Shown here one piece after another: positions 44,318 to 55,146 of a DNA stretch of 64,000 nucleotides. Positions within the stretch are counted from its first letter, which is position 1. Each line of letters begins with the position of its first letter. This stretch comes from Mesostigma viride (taxonomy: Eukaryota; Streptophyta; Mesostigmatophyceae; Mesostigmatales; Mesostigmataceae), in NCBI GenBank assembly GCA_009746045.1, contig RPFO01000123.1, positions 1,571,883 through 1,635,882 of the forward strand, read 5' to 3'. Under the pieces are notes generated by a model. It saw only the letters and a list, made by a program, of their open reading frames with translations, did no database searches and was not told the origin of the DNA. The translations under genes were made by a program, and so were the position numbers.

Positions 44318-44824
44318 ATATTGCGTTTTAGATTCGGAAAATTATATCAGCATGTGCGTCTTAGAAAGACGAAGCGATATAGTGATATTCACGGCTCAAT
44401 TCGGTGCTCAAACGTGAAAGTTATGAGCTCTGCCGTCAGCCATGGCTACCTAGTGGCTCGTGGCTGTTGTCCGTGGTTGTTGTCCGGGTGGCTCGTGGCT
44501 GTTGTCCGAGTGAAAGATCCATCGTGGCTAAACAATGGCAAGGGCAGATTGATGGCTTCTCAGCAGAGAGTATCTCAGACTCTGCATGGGCCGAAGATCT
44601 AGCCGCTAAACTACCGCCAAGCTCGTCTGCCATTACAATATAGCGGACAGCTCGGATGAGGATTATATCCCCATGTCTAGTACTATGATGAAGGTTGGGC
44701 GTGACGCAGACGATTGAGCCATGTACACGTGTGCCTATGATGTGCCACACACCACTGAGATGATGCCTAGCTTTATTTATTTTTGCTGTTCGATGCATGG
44801 AGCTATGATGAAGCGTGATATATT
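44318..44824. repeat. dispersed repeat shared with 57080-57240 and 57690-57800
   Basis: TGCGTCTTAGAAAGACG and GAGCTCTGCCGTCAGCCATG (44370-44445) recur near 57100-57190. ACAGCTCGGATGAGGATTAT (44645-44665) recurs near 57738. No ORF of interest; probably a decayed non-autonomous element. Confidence 0.55.
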
Positions 44825-45040
44825 CTGATCAGGCACTCCACAAAGGTGAAAACCATTTGCGTTCAGTGCCGGGCCGCGGAAAACGCGGAAAAACGCGATC
44901 TGCAAATGAATCCGACCAGAATCGAACTGGGGACCACTCGCACCAATTTTGCTGACTATAGGACGGAAGTCTCCGGTTACCATGGCATCGCCAACTTACA
45001 CCTACAGTCATCCGCAAAAGTTCTCCTGTCCGGGGAGTGA
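44825..45040 (-). mobile_element. tRNA-related SINE, copy 2 (inverted)
   Basis: The reverse complement aligns end to end with 16890-17110. Here the T-arm-like stem is perfect (CCAG TTCGATT CTGG). No target-site duplication was found by eye. Confidence 0.65.
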
Positions 45041-45114
45041 TGCAAGCCTTTCGGATTTGGTACTAGATAAATAACTCGAGATCTGTGTGCAGGAGTACTA
45101 CACACGTGTCTGCA

Positions 45115-45294
45115 CGCGAGACTTGTTCATGATCGTGATATATATTCATTGAGAATGATAAGTTAGGGAGGTGACATTGGCATGCAACATATAAGGAAAA
45201 CCCCGAAAAGAAGAAGAACCCTAAAGAAATTAAAAGTAATCTCGGTGACACGTGCACGGACATCCAAGAAGGATCACGCCAGCTACATACACAA
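45115..45294 (-). repeat. dispersed ~170-bp repeat, inverted copy
   Basis: Contains the complements of CTCACCTCC(G/C)TA, CATTCTCAATGAATATAT and TGGCGTGATCCTTGGAT found together at 48005-48185, 48235-48385 and 53975-54150. Confidence 0.65.
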
Positions 45295-45885
45295 GGTACA
45301 AGTTACTAACTACATAACAAAACTACGACACGCAGCAACATCGCTGCCGGCCCACCATGCATGCATGCAGGCCTGGGAGCCTGGATCTAGACCGCTTCGG
45401 GGTCGCGACAAAGTCGGCCCGGGTGCGGCGGAATTAACACATCAGCCACGGTGCGAATGGGGGCGAGTGGCAGGCGCTGCCGCCAATACGAGGACCACGT
45501 GCGGGCAGATGGCACGGGGCGGTGATCTGAGGCCCTCGAGGTCGTCCTTGAGGAGTTCGGGGCCATGGGCCCCAACACGGCGGAGTTTTTCCACGAGTGC
45601 TGCCAGCGCCGTGAAGACCGCCTCGACCTCGAGGGTCAGACCGCCCGGCGGGGCCCGTGGTCTGCCTGCACGTGGTCGTCGTATTATTAATTGGCGGCAG
45701 TGCATGCCTGTCACTCGCCTTCACTCGCACCGTGGCTGATGTGTTATTCCGCCGCCCCCGGGCCGACTTCAGTTGTCGCGACCCATGCGGTCTAGATCCG
45801 CCTCCCAGGCCTGCATGGTGGCCCGGCAGCGATGTTGTTGTTGTGTGTTGTACGTAGTGCTGTGATGACAGTAGTTAGTTAATTA
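45295..45885. repeat. large imperfect palindrome made of LINE-C 3' ends
   Basis: Left arm about 45295-45545 and right arm about 45618-45885 are inverted copies: CAGGCCTGGGAG ... GGATCTAGACCGC against GCGGTCTAGATCC ... CTCCCAGGCCTG, and GGCCGGCAGCGATGTTG against its complement. Both arms derive from the endonuclease end of the LINE at 49590-53446. The plus-strand loop and right arm still read VLEEFGAMGPNTAEFF and REDRLDLEGQ; the left arm reads the same end in reverse. Confidence 0.8.
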
Positions 45886-46454
45886 ATTAATTAAAATCAT
45901 GGCTCCGTTGGGAGCATATTAATTAATTAATTAATTAAACTCGTGCTCCCGTTGGGGAGTCACGGAGCACCGAAGTGCTTTTAATCCCTGTGTGTGCACT
46001 ACAGGAGAAAGGGCAGAGACCCCCAGTCTCCTTCATGCCAAAGGCATGCCGCAGCTGCAATCGGGCGCGGCTAGCTAAAAGGACAGGCTAACGATCCGGC
46101 AAACTGTGGGTGCAATAAGACCCATGTGAGCATATCATAGCAAGGAGCGTGGGAGCATATGTAACACATTATTAGCCCTGAGAAAGCTATCGGGCATCTA
46201 TGGGTACGTTTGTAATACAATCAGGGCAACAACCTGCAGGTGGAGCTGCATGGATGTACAACTATCACCTGCTCTGGGTGCACAGGGCGCACCTGCACCG
46301 CCATGATGGTTCATGCCTCCTTAACAAGTACTGGCACCCAGGGCGGCTTGAGGAGAGGGCCTAGAAGGCCTGCATGACATATGGGGTGGAAGGTATGTGG
46401 CTAGGCTATAGCTGGTGTACACATGGCATCTCAGCAGAGAGTAACTCCCTGCAT
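45886..46454 (-). repeat. LINE 3'-end modules with TTAA tails
   Basis: TTAATTAATTAATTAA tails at 45880-45940 are followed by GGCTCCGTTGGGAGC-type and CACCTGCTCTGGGTGCAC blocks shared with 41880-42460. No coding sequence. Confidence 0.55.
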
Positions 46455-47955
46455 ATAGGCATTAAATTAAATTAAATTAAATTATAACATGCCTCCGTGG
46501 GGAGGTCATGTAGCACATATTTCATGATGGATGGGGTGGAGGAAGCCGCGTGATCGAACTATCCTAACTCTATCTAGAAAATCCTAACTGCACTACTCAT
46601 CAAAACGCCTCCTCCGCTTGGGGGGAGGTGGCTTGCCCACAGGGTCGGGCGTGTGCGCCTTCGGACAATCTTCTTCCACCGCGTCTTGTCCTGCATGGCA
46701 GTCCAAAGACGGGAGAGAGAGTGGATGCGGTGCTCAAACTGGGCTGGGACCACGAGGTCGTCCAGCAGCATCTGAACGTAGTTGGTGACAGGTTTCCCTA
46801 TACCCTTTTGGGAATGTCCTTGGGGCTAGGCCAGGTCAGAATGTGCCGCCCTGGCTGTCCAAGCCGCTGGGGGCCGGCCAGACCAAGGGTGGTGTCGACC
46901 TGGCTGGTGCGGGCAAGGTGTCCTACAAATGCTATCCTACGCTGTCTAATCTCGTCCGAAACACGAGGCATGCCATGATACAGAGACTCTGATGACGGAC
47001 GCTCGGAAAAACCTACATTAAGGACCTGCCGGAGCATCCTGTAAACTGTGCCGTCGAGCCGAGCTGCCAGTTTTTTGGGGAGGGTCCACGCCTCGGCGCC
47101 ATACGTGAGCACCGTGAGGACGAGGACCTTGAAGAGCATGCGCTTGCGGTGCCCGTTCAGGCCCTTCGAGCGCCAGTAGGGTGTGAGCGAACGGAGCTTG
47201 GCCCAGGCAAGGCCGATGCGGGTGTCCACATCGTCGGCGGTGTCAGGAAGCCAGCTCCCCAACAGCTTGAAGCGGTCGCGGAACGGGACCTCCGTCCCGT
47301 CGAGCAGGCGCGGCAGCGGTGGTTTATACTGGATGCTCCTATCACCATCGCCTCAGTTTTGACACTAATCTCCAGCCCCACCGCCCGCGCCCGTCCAGGC
47401 CCAGGCAGTCCAGCCAGGTCTGAATGTGCTCGGGGCTCTCGATGAGGGTGGTATCATCCGCATAAATCAGGTCGGCAAGGCGGTAACCAGGTCTAACCCC
47501 GCCGTGCTCTTTCACGTTAAGGATGTCCAAGCCTGGCTCGAACCGAGCAGTAAAGCGCGCACGTGCCCGGCGCATGACGTGATCCACGACAATAATGAAC
47601 AGGTATGGGGACAGGACACAACCTTGCCACACCCCGTGGTGAAGGGGGAATGGTGGAGTGGTGCCCTCCGCAGTCCGCACTACTGCCTGTGAACCCTCAT
47701 ACAGACGGCAAATGGCAGCAATAAACGCAGGTGGTACCCGATCCAGAGCTAGGATGGCCCAAAGAGCCTCCCAGAGAACCGTGTCAAAGGCCTTGATATA
47801 GTCAACAAAAATGAAGACCAGCGGCAAACTGTCAGGGGGAAGTCGACGCACCTCCTCCATCAACCGGCGCGCGACAAACACAGCCATGACAGTGTTACGA
47901 CCACGACGGAAACCCATCTGAGACATATCATGGCTGAGACATATAGGCATATCAT
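46455..47955 (-). mobile_element. LINE family B, 5'-truncated copy with RT
   Basis: Minus-strand reverse transcriptase from 47950 down: MGFRRGRNTVMAVFVARRL, VFIFVDYIKAFDTV, HHGVWQGCVLSP (usual RQG changed to WQG), and catalytic YADDTTLI near 47470. After a frame break near 47340 it continues with TYGAEAWTLPKKL, RMLRQVLNVGF and RRIAFVGHLARTSQ, then the C-terminus to the stop at 46593-46595. At the 3' end is a TTTAA-repeat tail (46465-46490). These features fit an RTE/CR1-like clade lacking its 5' half. Several frameshifts; not functional. Confidence 0.88.
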
Positions 47956-48371
47956 GGCTAAATTCTTAAAATGCATCATCCATGGGAGGTCCCATTGTAG
48001 GCAGGGCGTGATGTAGTTAGTTGCATGTACATACCTTGTGCAGCTGGCGTGATCCTTGCATGCGCCCGTGTCAGATTACATACTATTATTTTCTTTAGGG
48101 TTCTTCTTTTCAGGGTTTTCCTTATATGTTGCTGCATGCCAATCTCACCTCCGTAGTTCATCATTCTCATGCAATGAATATATAATATATAGTTTTGTGA
48201 TGTATATATAGAATATATAGTTTTGTGATGTATATAGTTAGTGGGTTTTGTGATGTATAGTTAGTTGTACCTTGCGCAGCTGGCGTGATCCTTGGATCGA
48301 TGTCCGTGTCAGATTACTATTAATTTCTTCAGGGTTATTATCCCAGTTATCGGGGTTTTTCCTTGTGTTGC
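47956..48371 (+). repeat. two copies of the ~170-bp dispersed repeat
   Basis: Copies at 48005-48185 and 48235-48371 share GTAGTTAGTTG...ACCTTG(T/C)GCAGCTGGCGTGATCC and TTCAGGGTT blocks with 45115-45294 and 53975-54150. A short AT-rich spacer with TATATAGTTTTGTGATGTAT occurs twice between them. Confidence 0.65.
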
Positions 48372-49497
48372 ATGCCCATTAAATTAAATTATAACATGCC
48401 TCCATTGGGAGATCATGTAGCACATATTCCAGGTGGGATCAGTGGGTGGAGTGGAGGAAGCCGCGTAATCGAACTAACCTAACTCTAAGCTATATCTAGC
48501 TAGTCTAGAAAAGCCTATCTACGCTACTCATCAAAACGGCTCCGCCTCTTGGGGGGAGGCGGCTAATTGCCCACAGGGGCTGGCGTGTCGGTGGGCCTTG
48601 ACAATCTTCTGCCACCGCTTCTTGTCCTGCATGGCAGTCCAGAGAAGGGAGAGAGAGGGGATGCGGTACTCAAATTACTGGGCTGGGACCAAGTGCTATA
48701 GGTCGTCCAGCAACATCTGGGTATAGGTCATGGCATGTTTCCCTACCCTTTTAGGAATGTTCTTGGGGCCAGGCCATGCAGGTCAAATATGCCGCCCTGG
48801 TTGGCCGAGCCGCTGGGGACCGGCCAGACCAAGGGCGGTGTCGACCTGGCTGGTGCGAGCAAGCTAGATCATTGTCCTACAAATGCTATCCTACGCTGCC
48901 TAATCTCATCCGGAAATACGAGGCATACCGTGATACAAAGACTCTACTGATGACCTACGCTGAGAAAACCCAACATTCAGGACCTGTCGGAGCATCCTGG
49001 TTATCGTGCCGCGGTCTAGCTTAGCTGCCAGTGTTGCCGTGAGTGTCCACGCCTCGGCGCCATACGTGAGCTCACCGTGAGGACGAGGACCTTGAAGAGC
49101 ATGCGCTTGCGGTGCTCGTCCAGCCGCCCTTGGAGCGCCAGTATAGGTGTTGAGCGAACGAAGCCTAGCCCAGGTCAGGCCAATGCGGACGTCCACATCG
49201 TCGGCGGTGTCAGGGAGCATGCTCCCCAACAGTTTGAAGCGGTCGCGCGGACTGATGGGACCTCCGTCCCATCGAGCAGGCGCGGCAGCGGTGGACAACT
49301 GGAGGCCCCAATCACCATCGCCTCAGTTTTGACACTAATCTCCAACCCCACTGCCCTAGCCTCCAGGCCCAGACAGTCCAGACAGGTCTGAATGTGCTCG
49401 GGGCGCGCGATGAGGGTGGTGTCGTCCGCATACTTAAATCAGGTCAGCCAGGCGGTAACCCGTGCTAACCCCGCCGTGCCCACGCTCGTTAAGGATG
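48372..49497 (-). mobile_element. LINE family B, decayed 3' copy
   Basis: Same 3' tail (TTAAATTAAATTATAACATG on the plus strand) and C-terminal RT region as 46455-47955, with many small insertions. Minus-strand fragments LTYGAEAWTLTATLAAKLD and RMLRQVLNVGFSQ are recognisable. It is older than the 46.5-kb copy. Confidence 0.8.
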
Positions 49498-49589
49498 CAT
49501 GCCCATCTCACCTCCGTAATCTATCATTCTCAATGAATATATATTAATTGAGATCATTGATGATAAATTACGGAGGTGAGATTGGCTAG
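49498..49589. repeat. inverted pair of repeat ends
   Basis: CTCACCTCCGTAATCTATCA and TGATAAATTACGGAGGTGAG form a stem around an AT-rich loop directly in front of the RING-finger LINE. Confidence 0.6.
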
Positions 49590-52500
49590 CTAGATGATAA
49601 ATTACGGAGGATCCTCTCGCGCGCCCAGATTGCTGCTCTCCCGGGTTGCTGGGAGGCCGGCTGGGACCCGCCCCCCCCTCATGTCCGGTCCCTTCTGGAG
49701 GGGGACGACCCCGAGTCGGGCTCCTGTGCCATCTGCCTTGAGCCCTTCCGGCCGGGGGATGGCTTGTGTCGCCTGCCCGCGTGCGGCCACACATTCCATC
49801 AAGCGTGCATCGCGCGCAGCTTGCTCCACTCCGTGCCGCGCTGCCCGTTGTGCCGGGCTGTTGTGCCGCCCCCTGGGACTGCGCTTCCTCTCGGCCCGCC
49901 CCCGGTCTCGCTGGGTCCCCTGCCGGGTCCCCACCGGGCCCCGGGGCCAGCTGCCTCCCCGACCCCTCGGCCGCCGCCCCCGGCCTCGTTGCCGGGGCCT
50001 GGGGTGGTCGCGGGCGCGCTGGCGAGTCCCCCTGGGAGGGGCGCCGGCGTTCTCGATCCCCCTCCGCTGGGGGTCTCCCCGGTGGGCACTGCCTCCTCCG
50101 TGGCCCCGGCGGGCATGCCGGGCGCTGGTCGGGTCGTGGTGCGCGCGCCTGCCGGCCCGGCTGGGGAGACGCCGCAGGCCCCACGTCCTGCCTTTGCTGG
50201 CGCCGCTCCCCGCCACTCAGCGCCCGCCGACGGCCTTCACCGGTGTGCCGTGCTGCTTCCCACGGGGTCCCCGTGTGCGGGTGTGTTCCACAACCGTAAC
50301 CTCCTCTGCCAGCACCTTCGCGCTGTGCACCCCGATCTCGGCGCGGCGGATCTGCAGGCCATGAGCTGTTACCGGTGCCCGGAAGCTCACTGCCAGCGGG
50401 TGTACTCCATTCACGGGCGCGCTCAGCACGCGCGCGCCTGTGTTGCTCAACGGCCCCTCAACCGGCCAGCAGTCCCGGCCCCCTCCCCCCCTCCCGCCTC
50501 GGCTCCCACCGGCTCCCAGCCCCCGCCGCCCGACTACTCGGCCAGTTGGCGTTGGCTTGACACGGTTCCCTGGGATGCATGCGCCATCAACCCGACGTCT
50601 ACCCTGACCGACCTCCCCCACCGCGCGCGTAGCCTTTTCGCGCAATGTGCAATCGTTTCTCTCCGGCGCATGCACGCCGCTCCGGACGACCCGCTGGGCT
50701 TTAAACTGCACATGGTGACCCCCCGCCTGCTCCTCACCCCTCTCGGGCGTGGTGTGCGCGGCCTCCAGGGTGCGGTTATTGCCCGTTGCCGACGCTTTCT
50801 GCAGGGGGACTGGGAGGGGCTGTTTGGCGTGCCGCCCCCGCGCACGGCCCGGCTGTCGGGGGAGGTCAACTTCGAGCGGGTGGCCGCCGACGTCATCCGC
50901 CTCGTCCGCGAGGGGCAGCTCAGCCGGGCCATGACCCGCTTGGAAATGGCCAAGCTGGCCCCCGCCAATGCGGCTACCCTGGCGGCCTTGGAGGCTCTTC
51001 ACCCTGCGGAGCCCGGATTCCAGCTGCCCGTGCCGGACCCCCTGCCGGCCCCCCTCCGGCTGGACCGCGACTGCTTCCTGGAGGTGATGCGTGCGGTCCC
51101 GCGGGCTTCCTCTACCGGGCCGTCGGGCTGGCGCTACGAGCACTTGGAGGTCCTGGTGGGGCATGGGGGCGAGGACATTCTCTTTGACACCCTCATTGAC
51201 CTGGCGGCTGGTCGCGTTCCTCCCGCTGCGCGCGAGTGGTTAGCGGGCGCTCGCCTCCTCGCTCTGCTCAAGGGTGTCTTGCCCCCCCCGAGGGCAAGGT
51301 GCGCCCGATCGCCTGCGGTGAGGTGCTCCGCAAGCTCGTGGGCAAAGTGATCTGCCGCCAAAAGGCGCCCGAGCTCCGTGCCTTTTTCTGCCCGCCCCTC
51401 GCAGCGGGTGAGACCTCGGTGGCGGCCCAGCTGGGGGTGACGACTCCAGGCGGGGCGGATATCCTCATCCATTCGGTGCAGGCCTACCTCGAGGCCCACC
51501 CCACCCACGCTGTCGTCAAGGTCGACTGCCACAACGCGTTCAACAGTCTGTCCCGCGCCAGCATGTTTGCGGCCGTCATGGAGTCCTTCGAGGACTTGTA
51601 CGCTTGGACAGCCGTGTGCTACGGCCAGCCCGGCCAACTGGTTCACATCATGGAGGACGGCACTCGCGGCGGCCTGCTGTCGCGGTCGGGCACCCAGCAA
51701 GGGGACCCCCTGGGACCCCTGTACTTTGCCGCCCCCCTCCAGGGTTGCCTCCAAGCGGTCCATGCTGCCCACCCGGCGGTCGCTATTCAGGCCTACTTGG
51801 ATGATATCTACCTTCTGGGCCCTGTGCCGGACACCACCGCGGCTCTGCTGGCACTGCAGACCGCGGTGGCCGACATCAACCTCCAGTTGACCCTGGCCAA
51901 GTGCGCGGTGTACTCGCCCCAAGGTGATTGCTCCGGCTTTCCGCCCCAGCTCTTGGGCCGGGACGAGCGCCTCCATGGGTTGGATGTCCTCGGCGTTCCG
52001 GTTGGCGACCCCGCGTTTGTCATCGATGCTCTGCGGGCCGCCCTCGAGGCACGCACTGAGGTACTGCCCTTGATTGCGCGCCTTCATGATTCGCAGACCA
52101 AGGGTCTGCTTCTGTGGTTTTGCGCTCACCCTCGCGTCGTTCACTGGCTCCGGGGCGCTCTTCCGGCTCAGGTCCGGCTGGCCGCCGAGGGCCACGACGA
52201 ACGCATCCAGTCGGCCTTGGCGCAGCTGGTCCCGGGCCCCGACCTCCCGCCACATGCTATTCGCATTGCCTCCCTGCCTGCACGGATGGGTGGCTGCGGT
52301 CTGACTCGTGCCGCCCGGCTGGCCCCAGCAGCATTTTTGGGCTCCGTCGCTCAGTCGTGGGCGGAAAGCTGCCGGCTCCTGCCCCTTTTGGCAACGGCAG
52401 CGCCTGACCTCCTGGACCCCAGCAGCCCTTTGCCCTTCGTCACCGCCATCCAGGAGGCCTATGCTGAGATCCAGCAGGCCTGTTCTCCCGTCCGTGCCGC

Positions 52501-53446
52501 TCAGGCGGTACAGCGCCACCTCCCTCGCGGCACTCCCTCGGTCGCCTCCGTTCAATCTCCCGCCGCATTCCCTGCTCGCGTCATCGATAAACACCAGAAA
52601 ACCTACGCGGGTATTCTGCACACGGCTGATTGGATTGCTCTTTTCGCGGACCTCAACGCCCAGGGACGTGCGTGGCTGTTCTCGCTTTCCTTGCGGAGTG
52701 TGGGCTCGGCGTACCTTCGTGCTCTTCCCATGGCCCCCCCATTCGCCTTGGCTCCCAGCCACTACTCGGTGGCGCTCCGGCACCAGCTATTTGCCCCGCA
52801 GCCTCTTGTTCCGGCCGGGCGGCCTTGTGGTAGCTGTGGGCAGCCGCTGGATCCCACGGGGACTCACTACCTTGCCTGCATGGGGGGCCAACAGAATCAG
52901 AATTGGTATTTGTATTTGCACACTGTCCTCCTGACGGTGGTGCTCGCCATGATTCGGTCGGTTTTCCCCCACGCGAACATCCGGTCCGAGGATGCGGATG
53001 GCGCTGCCTTCTATTCCCCCAACCACCGGCCTGACATCGTGGTGCTGGACTTTGAGGGGGGTGGCCGGCATCTGCTTATTGACGTTTCGGTGGCGCGGCC
53101 CTTGGCTCTTAGCCACGTGGCTGGGGCCTCCCTCACGGCAGGTTACACGGCGGACCGGGCGGAGCGGGCCAAGCTCCTGGCCTACGGCGACGTCGGGCAC
53201 CATCGTGTGGTGCCCTTTGTCCTGGAGGAGTTTGGGGCCATGGGGCCCCTGACCTCCGCCTTCTTCAAGGAGTGTTGCCGGCTCCGGGAGGACCGGCTGG
53301 ACCTGGAGGGCCAGCGGGCCCCATGGTCGGCGCGGACCTGGACGTCATATTGGCGTCAGCGCTTGTCGGTGGCGCTGACTCGGGCCATGGCTGACATCAT
53401 GCTCCGCCGTACGCGGGCTGATTTTGCGGTGCAGCAGGGCTATTAG
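49590..53446 (+). pseudogene. LINE family C polyprotein: RING-H2, zinc fingers, RT, restriction-like endonuclease
   Basis: The open frame starts at 49590 without a clear Met, so the element is probably 5'-truncated. RING-H2 finger at 49725-49853: CAIC ... CGHTFHQAC ... CPLC, the C3H2C3 pattern of E3 ligases. Two zinc fingers follow, CX9CX12HX4H near 50236-50330 and CX4CX11HX3C near 50364-50440. RT spans about 51060-52100 with VVKVDCHNAFNSL, GTQQGDPLGPL and catalytic AYLDDIYLLG. C-terminus: CX2CX9HX3C knuckle (52830-52880), then RPDIVVLDF ... HLLIDVSVARP, a PD-(D/E)XK restriction-like endonuclease as in R2-type elements. One frame break lies at the eight-C run 51282-51289. Stop 53444-53446. 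Confidence 0.9.
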
Positions 53447-53610
53447 GTTCCTCCCGTTAGGCGTTTCCATTGGTCTTATCGTAGTATAGAGCTTTGACAT
53501 GGCTCTGTTTATAGGTTTATAGCTGGGCGTTTGCTTTGGTTTGAGTGATTTCACTCTGCTGTAAGTAATTATATTTTTAATATATATATATAATATATGT
53601 TCATTTATGT
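53447..53610 (+). other. 3' UTR of LINE family C
   Basis: Ends in CTCTGCTGTAAGTAATTATA followed by a TA-rich tail. The same end recurs near 53850-53880 and 53930-53960. Confidence 0.6.
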
Positions 53611-53974
53611 ACATATTGGCGCAAACACCTTTCGGTAACCATTACCCAGGCTATGGCTGACATCTTGCTCCGCCGCACACGAGCTGACTTTGCGGCGCAG
53701 CACGGCTATTAGGCTGTTTTACTTCATTCCGCGGTGTGGATCGAGTGTCCCATGCCGCCGCTGTATAGTTGTTTTGTCGTGGTATCTCTTGTTAGGGCGC
53801 TGGCTTTGTTTATTTTTACGTGGCCCTACCTAGGAGGCCGGGTGCCTTTACTCTGCTGTAAGTAATTATATTTTCTAAATATCTCTCTATATATATTACC
53901 TTGTTGCTTTGGTTTGAGTGATTTCACTCTGCTGTAAGTAATTATATTTTTAATATATATTACCTTGTTGCTGC
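53611..53974 (+). mobile_element. LINE family C, second short 3' copy
   Basis: AMADILLRRTRADFAAQHGY and a stop (53630-53712) correspond to the last residues of the preceding LINE, followed by the same 3' UTR and TA-rich tail. A strongly 5'-truncated copy in tandem orientation. Confidence 0.85.
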
Positions 53975-54200
53975 GTGTAGTTTTGTGATGTCTAGTTAGT
54001 TGTACCTTGTGCCGCTGGCGTGATCCTTGGATGTCTGTGTCAGATAACTATTAATTTCTTCAGGGTTATTCTCCCAGTTATCGGGTTTTTCCTTATGTTG
54101 CATGCCTATCTCACCTCCGTAATCTATCATTCTCAATGAATATATATTACCTAATGAATAATACATATATATATATTCATTGAGACTGATAAATTATGGT
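53975..54200 (+). repeat. dispersed ~170-bp repeat with inverted end
   Basis: Related to 48005-48385. It ends in a second CTCACCTCCGTAATCTATCA / TGATAAATTATGG inverted pair around TATATATAT, like the one at 49498-49589. Confidence 0.65.
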
Positions 54201-54957
54201 AGTGGACCTTCGCGATTCCCTCAGGGCCGGCCTACTTTGCATGCCTTCCACCGGCCTGCAGGTTAAGGCGGGCGGTCACAGAGGAGGCGGTAGTAACATG
54301 CATGGCCACACCTCGGAAACTCGATCTGGGCCGCAATTGATGTGCTCTTGCATGGATGCATGGCAGTAAACTGGGACTGGAGATTGGGACAAGGTGCCAC
54401 TTTGGCTTCAATGTTATTGACGGTGATGGTGTTGAGCGCGCCGTTGACAAGGCGCGCCGAGTCAAGGGTGCGAGCTCAGCCCAGCAATCGGCGCCAGCTC
54501 AGTGAGCTCCTCCTTTACAGCTCGGATGGTGTCCAGGCTAAGGGAGGCGCTCTTTGAGAACAGTCCTGCGAGCGGTTTCCGAGCCTGATCGTCGGCTGGC
54601 ATGCAGGTGAATCTTGTTGAGGCCCGGCCTACGAGAGTCACTCGCCTCACGGATTCCAGGATGCCAAAGAACTGGATGGTTACCAGCACCAAATTGATCG
54701 GCCGACGTCCCATCCGGGGTATGGGCAGTACGTGCGTGTTTACTTTCTAATTTGGCTCTGGCGCGACGAGCTTGGTGCATGTGGAGCATTGTGTCAAGTT
54801 GTGAGGTAAACCGGGTGGGATAGCTGGGATCGTCAGCGCGAGATGAGCGTTCGCGCAGCGGTTGCGGTTTACCTATTGTGTAGTGGAATAAGGTCGATTT
54901 GTTTGTTCGAGGCTGCGTTTTGCCGGCTCGTACCGGCCTGGTGGTGGTGCAAGTAAG
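54201..54957 (-). other. possible decayed coding fragment, unrecognised
   Basis: The minus strand has an 83-codon ORF at 54713-54462 (GRRPINLVLVTIQFFG ... LAGLFSKSASLSLDTIRAV) with protein-like composition that continues past its stop. No domain was recognised. Could be an ORF1-like remnant or chance. A (TAAG)n run lies at 54953-54972. Confidence 0.3.
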
Positions 54958-55107
54958 TAAGTAAGTAAGTACTTGCGTGTCATGCGCAAAGGCATGCCAC
55001 GGAGTACTATGCTAATCTCATTAGAAAAATAATTACACAAAAGTTTAAACAAATATCGTCTGCATCATCCCCCAATTAACCCCAATTATGTCCCTGGTCC
55101 TCTACGG

Positions 55108-55146
55108 AGGACTGAGTTGAACTCAGTCCTCTCTAGAGGACCGAGT
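55108..55146. repeat. left hairpin of inner insert
   Basis: AGGACTGAGTT, AACTCAGTCCT and AGGACCGAGTT alternate in orientation, giving a perfect 11-bp stem and an overlapping second stem. Confidence 0.8.

Noticed and set aside
51134..52783. 549-codon minus-strand ORF opposite the LINE-C RT
   Set aside because: Shadow of a GC-rich coding frame; no domain, and the plus strand has all RT motifs.
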